Assembly: GCF_009730915.1 (NCBI RefSeq)
Contig: NC_052481.1
Coordinates: 124,001 to 188,000, forward strand
Direction: 5' to 3'
From: Dioscorea cayenensis subsp. rotundata
Taxonomy: Eukaryota; Streptophyta; Magnoliopsida; Dioscoreales; Dioscoreaceae
Length of the DNA stretch: 64,000 nt
Shown: positions 47,801 to 57,500 of the stretch, one piece after another
Position numbering within the stretch: position 1 is the stretch's first letter
Layout of the letters: each line of letters opens with the position of its first letter
Translations under genes and position numbers: made by a program
The notes under the pieces: model-generated
Databases searched by the model: none
The model's input: the letters and a program-made list of their open reading frames with translations, nothing else
What the model was told of the DNA's origin: nothing

Positions 47801-50584
47801 TTTAAATTAGCAACCATGAGATTCTAAAAAGAGTATGACTGCTATATTTTGGACGTATATGCTTATATAAGCTCACCTTTCTAAGATTGGAGTGGAGGAG
47901 AGTGCGTGAGCACTGGACAATCTAGAGAGGTAGAGTGATCATTATCATAAGAGCATAGTTATCGACTGCCCGGCATCGACCCGGCCAAGGCCTCGGGTCA
48001 CGGTCAATTGGTTCAACCGTCGGGTCATTTTAGGGTTAATCATCGGTTAATAAAAAAATATTTTTAAAAATATTAATTTTAAAATTATAAATTAGTTTTT
48101 TTAATTATATAATGATATATCATAATAATATCCATGAATTATTAGTTATCAAATAAATAATTTGATGGAAAAAAATACAAAACAATTGCTAATCTTTGAT
48201 TTGGAAGTAGTAGAAAAGAGTGAAAAAGCTCAAACTTCACATAATATCAATACATAACAATACTAATTCACAATAAAAGTTTTAAATTTATCATCAAAGA
48301 TCAAACCAAACTCAATCCAATATATAACCAAAGTTCAAAATTGAAATTACAAATCAAACCGGTCAATTGGTCTCGACCACGGGTCAATCGGTTCGACCGC
48401 CGGGTCAATCGGTCCCGATCACTGGTCAACCGGGCCTAACCACCGGGTCAAAGCGGGTCAATGCGGTCGAACGGGTTGATTGCATAACCGGCTCCACTTT
48501 AAAGCACCCGGACCGGCTCAAGCACCGGGTCACCGGTCAATCCCGGTCCCGATCACCGGCCGGTCCCGGGTTTGATAACTATGGTTAAGAGAGTGAGTGA
48601 CAATTGTTTGTACTAATCTATTTTCACCTCTTTTAGTGGATTATTTATCTCCCGGCTCGACCCTCGGATGTAGCCATGGACCGAACCCAGCTACTAATCT
48701 TGTGTGTCTCCTTCTTGTTTGGTTTGTGTGAGCTTTCTATAAGTATTTGAGTGTTCTCTAAACCACAAATCACATCGGCAAAACTAACCATTATTATTAT
48801 TATTATTTTAATAATCTAAGGGCATTAAAGTAATTTTAAACTTTATGCTATCATTGTAAGTGATTATATAAAACTCTTATACACAATGACTGCAAAAGCA
48901 AAACATGAAATAAAGCAAATGAATTAATTTTACCTTAGGATTGCATTGAGCTCTCTCTGATGCAAGAGCTGAACAGCATTGAACTCACTCTTAGCTAATT
49001 CAAACACCACATCTTTGCATCCTCTTTCATCATCTTGGTGCATGCTAATATATCTTCTAGCTTTATATCTTTGTATGCTCATATGATAAGGGTGCTCTAA
49101 TGTTTCCTTCACTTGATTTGCATGCTTATTATCCAACCATTCAATAGAATCCCAAAGATGCTTACTTGAAAACTCCTTGCCTTTTCTTAGTATATCTTCT
49201 CCAATGTTTAAATGTGAAGCTTCATACAAGCTCATCAAACCTTTTATATCCTTACTTGAAGCTAGTTTAAACTCTCCATTCTTATCAATGAACTTCTTGA
49301 GCATCTCTACAAATTAATACATATTTTTATAGTTAAATAAAATTTAATGGAGTTGATATGCAAGAAGAAGAAGAAGAAGAACTTACTTGGAGATACACTA
49401 TAACCATGCTCTCTGAATAATCTAAAGAAAAGAGAGGATTCAAACAAGTTATGACGTCCATGATCTCTTTGATGAGTAAAGTTGTCATAAATGGATGATA
49501 AGGTTGAGCCAATTTCCTCCTTGAAAAGATGATCAAGTCCCATGTATTGAAGTGTGTCTATTAACACCATGGATTGCAATGGAGTCTTGTTGCCTTCTTT
49601 GGAGAATAACATGTCTCTCACCATTGATATGTTCTTTGAATGATTGATTTGTAAAACACTCTACACATGACCAAACGAAACATTTATGTAATTAAAGATA
49701 AAGTGTCTGATATTTGAGCACTATACCATGCATACATGAGAGAGATTTTCAACCACTTGTTTTTTGAATTGATTTCTGTCTAATATCATCTACTCACCGA
49801 CAAAATTATGGATCCCACTCATAGTTGGAATCTTTTCATTCTCAAAATGCATTTCTTTTATGTGAAGAAAGAAAGAAAAATATTTCTCAACATAAACTAA
49901 TGCAATTACGGTAATGATAGAACAGTTAAAATATTTGACTCCTATATAAGAGATCAAAGATTGAATTTTCTCTTAATAAATGGTTGAAACATAAATAATA
50001 TGTACAGTAACTCGAATATTTTATATAAAAATTAAAATTATTTTGGATTGATTTTTGTGGTAAACATAAGCCATTATCTTATGTTTTTGAAAAAAAAAAG
50101 CACCTACTAGTGTCGTTGGTTTAATTTTCTTTCATAGCATGGTTAAAAATCATATGTGTGGGATATGTGGGTGTGGAGTCTTTGTCTGCATTGTAAAAAA
50201 TAAATATATAAATATACATTTGAAAAAAAAAGCACTTGAGTCTAATCTTTGTTTAATAAAATACTTTGCTAATAACTAATGAGAACACAAAAACTATTTA
50301 GCTTACTAGCAAAGAAACACTTACATTAGAAGCATTTATATAAAATTTTTTAAAAAGAAAAACACTTACTTCATAAACAAATCTTTACCATAGGAAGTAG
50401 TTATAGTTTTTTTTTTTGTTTCATTTTAATGAAAAACAGGCATGCATTTGAAGGCTCAAGGAGAAGATGAACATGATTAAACCTGCCTTGGAATAGAGCC
50501 CTTGTGAATTAGGGAAGAGGAGATGGTGATGGTGATCAGAAGAGATGGTTTTGCTGCTGTTTGGGTTTGTGTGAACTTGTGCAT
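44841..50584 (-). CDS. Terpene synthase, TPS-g-like, 7 exons
   Basis: Exons: 50584-50483, 49660-49387, 49306-48934, 47050-46832, 46405-46267, 46152-45904 and 45128-44841. All are GT-AG and in phase, giving 547 residues. The class I metal motifs are both present: DDIFD at 302-306 and the NSE/DTE motif DDLGSAKDE at 446-454, spanning the last intron. The N-terminal RRx8W motif is absent. Together with [18 protein letters not shown] and [13 protein letters not shown] this points to the TPS-g group, which makes acyclic alcohols such as linalool or nerolidol. The seven-exon pattern is the normal one for TPS-a/b/g. The chosen start (MHKFTQTQT) keeps the frame through exon 2 but leaves an atypical leader; see the finding on a second leader frame. 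Product specificity cannot be read from sequence. Confidence 0.88.
45165..45430. repeat. Dispersed repeat R1, copy in terpene synthase intron 6
   Basis: The segment opens with TTTACTAACAAGTGACAAAT, then TTTAAGAGATTATCAAAAGA, AGATACAGAGATGCACTAGT and TACGGTGG. The same ordered set occurs three more times in this locus (46590, 51165, 52285). Later in this copy come AACTACGGTTTCCGCT and AAGATTCGACCCTTTTGCCC. No coding capacity and no class-defining ends were found. Confidence 0.65.
46366..46490. repeat. Tandem duplication of the exon 5 splice acceptor in the terpene synthase gene
   Basis: The 52-base stretch 46366-46417 (first bases CATGTAATTTGGAAGGTTAT) is repeated at 46439-46490 with one mismatch, period 73. 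It contains the last bases of intron 4, the acceptor TTGTAG and the first 40 bases of exon 5. The copy nearer the gene's 5' end is an upstream decoy acceptor. Using it would give a stop shortly after (NLPNYMS then TGA), so the inner copy must be used for a functional product. Confidence 0.9.
46590..46682. repeat. Dispersed repeat R1, short copy in terpene synthase intron 4
   Basis: The phrases TTGACTAATAAAGCAACAAA, AATTAAGAGATTGTCAAAAG and AAATAGATATAGAAATGTAT followed by CAATTACGGTGG match the order in the copy at 45165. It is truncated after about 90 bases. Confidence 0.6.
47151..48790 (+). mobile_element. Probable solo LTR in terpene synthase intron 3, carrying a nested MITE
   Basis: The segment begins TGTTAGTGCAACCG and ends AAAACTAACCA, matching the short inverted TG...CA ends of an LTR. 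Near 47868 there is GCTTATATAAGCTC, a TATA box in the right place. Downstream comes the U5-like text typical of plant Copia LTRs (GGATGTAGCCATGG, CGAACCCAGCTAC, CTTGTGTGTCTCC). No primer-binding site or internal region follows, so it is a solo LTR. Subtracting the 630-base MITE at 47954-48583 leaves about 1010 bases. The flanks are ATT microsatellite, so the 5-bp duplication cannot be defined. It explains why this intron is 1883 bases long. Confidence 0.55.
47946..48591. mobile_element. MITE nested in the solo LTR
   Basis: The element spans 47954-48583 with terminal inverted repeats beginning CATAGTTATCGACTGCCCGG on the left and CATAGTTATCAAACCCGGGA on the right (reverse strand). Subterminal zones are dense in CCGGGTCA and GGTCAATCGG motifs. 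The flanks CATAAGAG and GTTAAGAG agree at six of eight positions, a possible 8-bp target duplication. The interior is AT-rich and noncoding. It resembles the element at 16.7-17.2 kb in its CCGG-rich ends, but the termini differ. Confidence 0.7.
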
Positions 50585-50715
50585 AATCTAATGGTGGTTG
50601 ATGGGGTGATGATGATGCGTGGAAGTTGAAGAGAGGCAAAGGAAGAGAATGAAGGGAGAAATGTAGTCTGAGATATTATAGAGATTGAGGAGAGGTTTGT
50701 ATTCATTGTGATCAT
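50536..50715 (-). other. Transit-peptide-like leader frame upstream of the terpene synthase start
   Basis: An ATG at 50715 opens a 59-codon frame rich in Ser, Thr, Ile and Arg and almost free of acidic residues (MNTNLSSISIISQTTFLPSF). That is the composition of a plastid targeting peptide. It stops at 50536, inside exon 1, in a frame different from the one joined to exon 2. It overlaps the ATG at 50584. Either it is an upstream ORF or it is the true leader, put out of frame by an indel. Confidence 0.4.
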
Positions 50716-50908
50716 TGCAGTGGAGAAGATGTGATGAGATGGATTGTGTGCATCTAGTAACTTATTTTGCCTCGTATTTATAGATGGTTTCAGTGTGTGA
50801 GAAGGACTATAGCAAAAACGAGAAAAACATGGTTGTATAGTACTTTTGCATGAAAAATGGTGTGAACGCATTGGGTGATGCTGGTGGTGCATGGTGGTGG
50901 TGGTGTGT

Positions 50909-50943
<35 letters not shown>

Positions 50944-51160
50944 TGGGGGGGCCAAGGTCACGGTAGCCGGAAAAAGAAGAGAGAAAGCTGGGTAAAACTG
51001 GATTTAAATAATAACCATCAAAGATCTGGGAGGATAGTAAGTGACTTTGTATGGTTTGAAAGGGCATTGGAAAGCCTGACAACTTGATTTGCTAGATTAG
51101 ATTTTCATTAATGGAAGAGTTGAATGCAAATATGCGGTTAGAATTTAGTTGTAACTATTA
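50716..51160. other. 5' flank of the terpene synthase gene
   Basis: A GT microsatellite of about 37 bases fills 50905-50941, and just beyond it the poly-G run at 50943 is flanked by TGGTGGTGGTGGTG. No TATA box could be assigned with confidence. The His/Thr-rich frames read from this tract are simple-repeat translations. Confidence 0.5.
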
Positions 51161-51475
51161 TTATTATTATTATTTTACAAAAAAAAGATCAAGTGGCCCC
51201 ACTTAAACGTGTTAAAGAGATTGGTAAATACAGAGATATGTTTGTTACGGTAGTTTAACAACCCTTTAGAGATTTATCATTAATTGGTAAAATTTTTCAT
51301 ATAGAGTAAATCATGTGCATCCAAAATGATATATCAGGAACTATAGTCTAGTAATAACAAATCTCTCAACTATGCAATCTTAGAGATGTGGAAAATATAG
51401 TTACTCTCATATGAAACCTACACTGGGATCTAGTGTATAATACCTAATCCCAGTAAACAATACTTTACAACATCA
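51161..51475. repeat. Dispersed repeat R1, long copy upstream of the terpene synthase
   Basis: After a TTA microsatellite the segment reads TTTTACAAAAAAAAGATCAA, GTGGCCCCACTTAAACGTG, AATACAGAGATATGTTTGTT and TACGGTAGTTTAACAACCC. It then continues with AATGATATATCAGGAACTAT and TAGTAATAACAAATCTCTCA. The second half also occurs in the copy at 52285, so these two are the most complete members. Confidence 0.65.
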
Positions 51476-52284
51476 CCAGTGTGGGGGTTTTGAAACCATG
51501 CTTACCAGTTCACTGTCAAAATGAGATGTTTAGTTTGAAATATTCATAAATACTTGAGAAGGTAAACAAAGTTTTTTATTTGGACCATAAACGTTTTGTT
51601 TAAATATACCCGCGCTTTAAAGTTAGTTGGAACCATTCATAGATACATGAGAAGAGTTAATTGCTCAATGTTACAGGGTAATTTTCTGGTTATCAAAGTT
51701 CATTGATACTGAAACATTCAATGAATAATTTTCAAAGCATTCATATTGTATTGCTTTTTTTATTAAATAAATAAATAAATAAATATGGTATCATCTTAAT
51801 TCGTGAATCTTGAGAAGAAATGAAAACAAAAAATAAAAACGAAAACAAAAAACACAAAGATCATATTTTCATCATTCAACTATTTCAACAGAAATTTTCA
51901 AGAGGGTGAAGACATTGTGGCAATTCTTCGGCCTGCGCACGCCCCTGAGGATTGGTGCTTGTCGCCCTACTTAAAAAAAAAAAAACAGAAATTTATATAT
52001 AGGGAGCTAAATTTTTTATTATTAAATTTTAAGAAAAAAACATAAATAAATTCTCAAAACAATAGCATCTAAAACTCCTTCGGCAGTAAACACTTCGGAA
52101 TCAATAATGAAGAAGAAATCCAATTAATAATAAACGTTGCTTAAAGTTTGAATAAAAAAAAAAATTTAAAACTTATTCACAAACACTCATCATAATTATA
52201 ATGATAAGATGGAGCCCGCATCTAATTTGTCATGTCATTTTTCTCAAAATAAATTCGTCATTTGTGGATGTTGTTGTTGTTTTT
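51476..52284. other. Intergenic DNA, no gene seen
   Basis: Mixed AT-rich sequence with an (AAAT)n microsatellite at about 51763-51785. A phrase GAGCCCGC.TCTAATTT.TGTCATG at about 52211-52241 recurs near 52726 and 52818, so a diverged direct repeat of ~60-100 bases with three members spans 52180-52880. Confidence 0.5.
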
Positions 52285-52560
52285 TTTTTAATAAACTACC
52301 ACAAGCGTCCCCATTTAAGGGGTGTAAAAAAAAATATAAAAAAATAAGTAAATACGGAAGTACATCAGTTACAATAACTTAACCACTGTTTAAAAATTTA
52401 TCATGCAAAGTGGACTAATACATGAGGCAATGAGAATATGACACAAGTGTCCTAAATGATATATCGAGGATTATAACTCCATGATAGTAAATCTCATTTA
52501 TATAATTTTGGGGTGAAAAATACAACTTTTCTCGTAGAGAATCCCGGCTGAAAAGTAAAA
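52285..52560. repeat. Dispersed repeat R1, second long copy
   Basis: The segment reads AATAAACTACCACAAGCGTC, CCCATTTAAGGGG, AATACGGAAGTACATCAGTT and ACAATAACTTAACCAC. It continues with AATGATATATCGAGGATTAT, CATGATAGTAAATCTC and ACAACTTTTCTCGTAGAGAA. It parallels the copy at 51161 through about 250 bases. Confidence 0.65.
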
Positions 52561-53044
52561 AGATAAAGTAAATAAATAGTAATATATATAGTTCAGATCT
52601 ATTAAATAGTGAATGAAGCATTTTGTTAATATTAAAAAAATATTGATTTAAATAAACAGTATTTTATAGTGATTGCTTTTGAAAAAACATATTTATTTCG
52701 CAATCACTCATAAGCCAATATGGGGACGCTACTAAATATAAATCATGTCATTTTCTGTTGGCTATTGCTTTTTAAAAAAACCATGTTTATATTACAATTA
52801 CTCATTAGCCAATATGGAGCCCGCTGCTAATTTTTGTCATGTTTTTTTTTCTCAAAATAAACTAGCCATCCATGGATTTTTTTTTTTTCGGAAAACACTC
52901 ATTTTATATTTATAAAACTCTGAGTTATTGGAATGTGTTTGAATTTGCTTCTGTTGACGTAGATTATTTTTATGCAATGCAAGAAGTGCATATATAATAA
53001 CTCATTTAAATATAAAATTAACCATGTAGCTAATTAAAAAAAAA

Positions 53045-53160
53045 AAACAGAACAAAACATATGAGATGGTTGCTTGTTTGGGGTTTGTGAGAGCTTGTGC
53101 ATATCTAATGGTAGTTGATGGGTTGATGATGATGCATGGAAGTTGAGAAGCAAAGTTCAT
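53045..53160 (-). pseudogene. Stray copy of the terpene synthase first exon
   Basis: The minus strand from about 53155 to 53060 parallels the terpene synthase exon 1 and leader at 50640-50545. Shared phrases include CATCATCATCA, CCATTAGAT.ATGCACAAG and CAAACC. An ATG at 53102 starts MHKLSQTPNKQPSHM, against [14 protein letters not shown] in the gene. The next 1.9 kb on the 3' side carries no other terpene synthase exon. It is therefore a truncated duplicate, or the first exon of a paralogue whose remainder has been lost. It ends 85 bases from the N-run. Confidence 0.7.
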
Positions 53161-53239
53161 TGTAATTATTGGATCAAAACTATGAGAAGAACAAATTTGA
53201 GAAAGGGTAAGAGCGCAAGAGAGAGAAAGAGTAAGAGTT

Positions 53240-54239
53240 NNNNNNNNNNNNNNNNNNNNNNNNNNNNNNNNNNNNNNNNNNNNNNNNNNNNNNNNNNNNN
53301 NNNNNNNNNNNNNNNNNNNNNNNNNNNNNNNNNNNNNNNNNNNNNNNNNNNNNNNNNNNNNNNNNNNNNNNNNNNNNNNNNNNNNNNNNNNNNNNNNNNN
53401 NNNNNNNNNNNNNNNNNNNNNNNNNNNNNNNNNNNNNNNNNNNNNNNNNNNNNNNNNNNNNNNNNNNNNNNNNNNNNNNNNNNNNNNNNNNNNNNNNNNN
53501 NNNNNNNNNNNNNNNNNNNNNNNNNNNNNNNNNNNNNNNNNNNNNNNNNNNNNNNNNNNNNNNNNNNNNNNNNNNNNNNNNNNNNNNNNNNNNNNNNNNN
53601 NNNNNNNNNNNNNNNNNNNNNNNNNNNNNNNNNNNNNNNNNNNNNNNNNNNNNNNNNNNNNNNNNNNNNNNNNNNNNNNNNNNNNNNNNNNNNNNNNNNN
53701 NNNNNNNNNNNNNNNNNNNNNNNNNNNNNNNNNNNNNNNNNNNNNNNNNNNNNNNNNNNNNNNNNNNNNNNNNNNNNNNNNNNNNNNNNNNNNNNNNNNN
53801 NNNNNNNNNNNNNNNNNNNNNNNNNNNNNNNNNNNNNNNNNNNNNNNNNNNNNNNNNNNNNNNNNNNNNNNNNNNNNNNNNNNNNNNNNNNNNNNNNNNN
53901 NNNNNNNNNNNNNNNNNNNNNNNNNNNNNNNNNNNNNNNNNNNNNNNNNNNNNNNNNNNNNNNNNNNNNNNNNNNNNNNNNNNNNNNNNNNNNNNNNNNN
54001 NNNNNNNNNNNNNNNNNNNNNNNNNNNNNNNNNNNNNNNNNNNNNNNNNNNNNNNNNNNNNNNNNNNNNNNNNNNNNNNNNNNNNNNNNNNNNNNNNNNN
54101 NNNNNNNNNNNNNNNNNNNNNNNNNNNNNNNNNNNNNNNNNNNNNNNNNNNNNNNNNNNNNNNNNNNNNNNNNNNNNNNNNNNNNNNNNNNNNNNNNNNN
54201 NNNNNNNNNNNNNNNNNNNNNNNNNNNNNNNNNNNNNNN
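53240..54239. other. Assembly gap, exactly 1000 N
   Basis: All bases 53240-54239 are N. A round number is normally a placeholder for unknown distance. Coding frames reported across it are meaningless. Confidence 0.99.
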
Positions 54240-54568
54240 CAGTTACGTATTGCTCAGTTGAAATCTTTAACTACAAGTTTCTGAAGGTTAATACGAACTC
54301 ATGACTAGTGAGTGCAAAATTTTCGGAAAAACAAAAGCAATTAGGAAAAATAAACTCTTTGAAGTCTCAGCCAAATAAAGCATCGGATATAATGCCACAA
54401 TCAACAATTTATCAAGAAAAGAATTGTCATTAATAAACATCAAAATAAAAATGATATGCCATCAGAGCACAAGGCAAGATAATAAACAAAAAGTAATGAA
54501 CCAAGGATAAATACATAATGCTAATATATGAGGAAGAAAATATACACCAGCATAAACTTAAACCATAC
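54240..54568. other. VPS13 intron sequence next to the gap
   Basis: About 330 bases of AT-rich sequence follow the donor of the last visible VPS13 exon and run into the gap. No further exon is seen in it. Confidence 0.6.
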
Positions 54569-57500
54569 CCTATTATGCTGGAACTGGAAAGATGCCAGAA
54601 GTTCATAAAAATGTAAAATGCCCAAAAAGAAATCTGAATCATAGGTTGTTTCGAATGGTTGAAGCACAACCTAACAAGACAAGAAATTAGAAGTTGATTA
54701 AGTACAAACAATGATTTGGAGATAACCTAGCCGCCTAAATGTCATTCAACAAAGAACACATACAAACAAGAATATATAACACAATACCTTGACTGATTTT
54801 TTGTCTGAATTAGGTATTTTAACATGTATACCAACAAAAGCTGGAACATCCTTCAATAAATCCCCTTGAAATAACTCCTGCAAACTTTGTAAAAAAATCA
54901 GAAAGTGGAATGACTAGCACAAAGGAAAACCATGGATATGATGAATCTCAGTTATGAGTTTAAAGTGACCTGTTCACAAGCTAATATGGCACTCTCATCA
55001 TGTGGGTTGATTATTTTCAGCGAGTTAATCAAGGCAACAATAGAAGCTGAACCATCCCAATATTTACATTCAGCACTGATTCCACCAAATACGAATTCCG
55101 CTGTTTTCCTGCCAGATATCCTAAACGAATAAGTGGCAAAAATAGATTAGACTGTGAAGCTAAAAAAAAACCTAAATTGGCAAGATCTTTATTAGAAACA
55201 ATCATGAAAGCACGTATAGGAATTCAACTAAAATTACATCAATACAGGTGACAAGAAAGAAGGCTATATATTAGCACAATTTTGCAAAAATTTCTTCAAA
55301 TGTTAGAGATCATACCATTCCTTATGTCTGTCCATCACAAAAGCCTCTTCATGTGAAATTAAGTTCAATTGTCCACAACAGAAAATGATTATTATTACTT
55401 CTGTTGCGTAATATTTTGTTAATAACATAATTAAGAAGTTACATAGTTCGAGATTAAAACAGCCTTTTTCTAAGATGGGGACAGCAGATTGGCCATTATA
55501 AGGGATGGGGACCCACCCACTCCAGCAAACTCCCAATCCAAACCCAACCGTACACTCCCAAATCCCACACCCATTGTCCAGTTAAACACACCATCCACCA
55601 TCCCCCTTCACTCTAATTCATTGACACAAACCCTTCCCTTGAGATCTATAACCCAGGTAGATCAACTGGAGCATAAAATGGATGGAAGTAAATTTTGCAA
55701 GAGGGATATTATTCTTCAATGGAAATTATAGGAAAAATGGCCATCCATTAGGTAGCTAATTAGAAAATCACCATCAACTAATTCATGGAAATATTTAGTA
55801 AATAGAAATTTTCTTAACAAAATCCATAATTCATAATACTAGTCAAAATCAACAACAGTGAATTATCCAAACATTAAGCACCCTTCATCATGGTAATTAT
55901 GCATGAAGCATATGGTAGTTGAAGTTAGGTCTGAAGGAGGGATGCACTTACTTGCTACCAATTGAAGCAACAACTTGATTTATATTGGACTTGAGTGAAA
56001 CTAAACAAAAACCATCCCTCTCAGTGGAGTCATCATTAACAGTAAGCATTGGATGAAATTCAGCTGCCTCATAGATATCCTGTGAAAAATGAATGAATAA
56101 AAGTCTAAACATTAAGTACCCTTTATAACATAAAAAAATGATAAGTACCTTAATGATATCATCTGAAATAACACCAGCAAATGAATTGGAATCAGCAGTT
56201 CCACCAGCACCAAGCATGCCAAGGGACAACCAATTTAACCATCCTCGAGCTCTGCCATATGAACGTTCACTATTGAATTGCTTGTCCTCACTGGATATAG
56301 GATCAGTTGCTCCAGATTTAGAGTTTTTTGAGTTCAAGTGAAGCTCCTGCATCAATTGAATTGATCACAACCCACAGACAACTCAGATATTACTAAAGTT
56401 ATTCAACCAATGATCATAAGAATAAAAGCAATGTTATCCAGCCAAATAACATGAAAACCTTGCAAAATATTATAGTTAAATGACCACACCACATGGGTTC
56501 CATGCTTCTTATTGGGACAGGCCTTGTTCATAGTGAAGGGGAGAGCCACTTATCCAATCTTTGATGTACAAGGACAATGAAATTTCCAACACATAAACAA
56601 TCAGGAATATACATCATTTTAAGATCAACAATTGAAGTCATCTTCTCCATTAAACCTTTGATCTTTCCTAAGCTCTCTTAGCCCAATATTTAATATCAAT
56701 TCTGCCACTTATAACAAAAATTGATGAAAGATTCACAAATAGAAGCAATTTGTTTTTCACAAGGAACACTGAACAATCTTCATTACTAATCTTATATGTT
56801 CCTGTACTGCAACTCAAGTTACTCAACTCTACAAGCATCCGCAAGTTTTGTTTCTTAATAATATAATAATTACATACATAAAGCATAGAAGGTCAATTGG
56901 TCAAATCACATACAATTCATGGATTTACTCTTTTCGTTTTAAGGAATGTTAAAATTGCTTAAAAACTTGTCTAGAACTTGCCCTATGAATCATGAGTAAG
57001 TACATGTGAAAGCTTCAACTGTGTTTCTAACTTAAAGTAAATACACACTCTACAAATTCAGTATTGCTTACAGTTAACCTAAAACCTAACTTTTCTAGAA
57101 TGGATCACCCAGTGGGTTATGCAATCTATTTGACCGTTGTTCGATTACTGTAAAGTGGTTCCAAGGCGATAATCAAGCGCAGGTTAATATACTAACCAAA
57201 ATTTAACTAAAATCCATTATACTTCGAGATACCTGCAACTGCTGCTCAGCAATAGATCTGTAGCTCAGGATATCATCAATATCGCATTCTTTATCCATCT
57301 TATCCAGCTCTTCCAGAATATCTTTATCTACAAGCTTGGGGAAAACAGTGGAAACAAGGCAACTGTATCTTCAATTTCAGAAGAAAAAATGGTTGACAAA
57401 CATTTAAGAATATTTGATAACATAGTGGTTAGCACAGAAAAGGACCTTCGAACATACAATTACAATAAAAACTTGATACAACAACAGCAATGTAGCTAAA

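Noticed and set aside
13055-50584. P450 plus terpene synthase as a biosynthetic gene cluster
   Set aside because: They are 28 kb apart with five unrelated conserved genes or loci between them and no other pathway enzymes; no support for a functional cluster.
50807-51087. His/Thr-rich and Val/Cys-rich open frames
   Set aside because: Translations of the GT microsatellite and its GGT-rich flank upstream of the terpene synthase.
53143-54261. 372-codon open frame
   Set aside because: Almost entirely unknown residues from the 1000-N gap.
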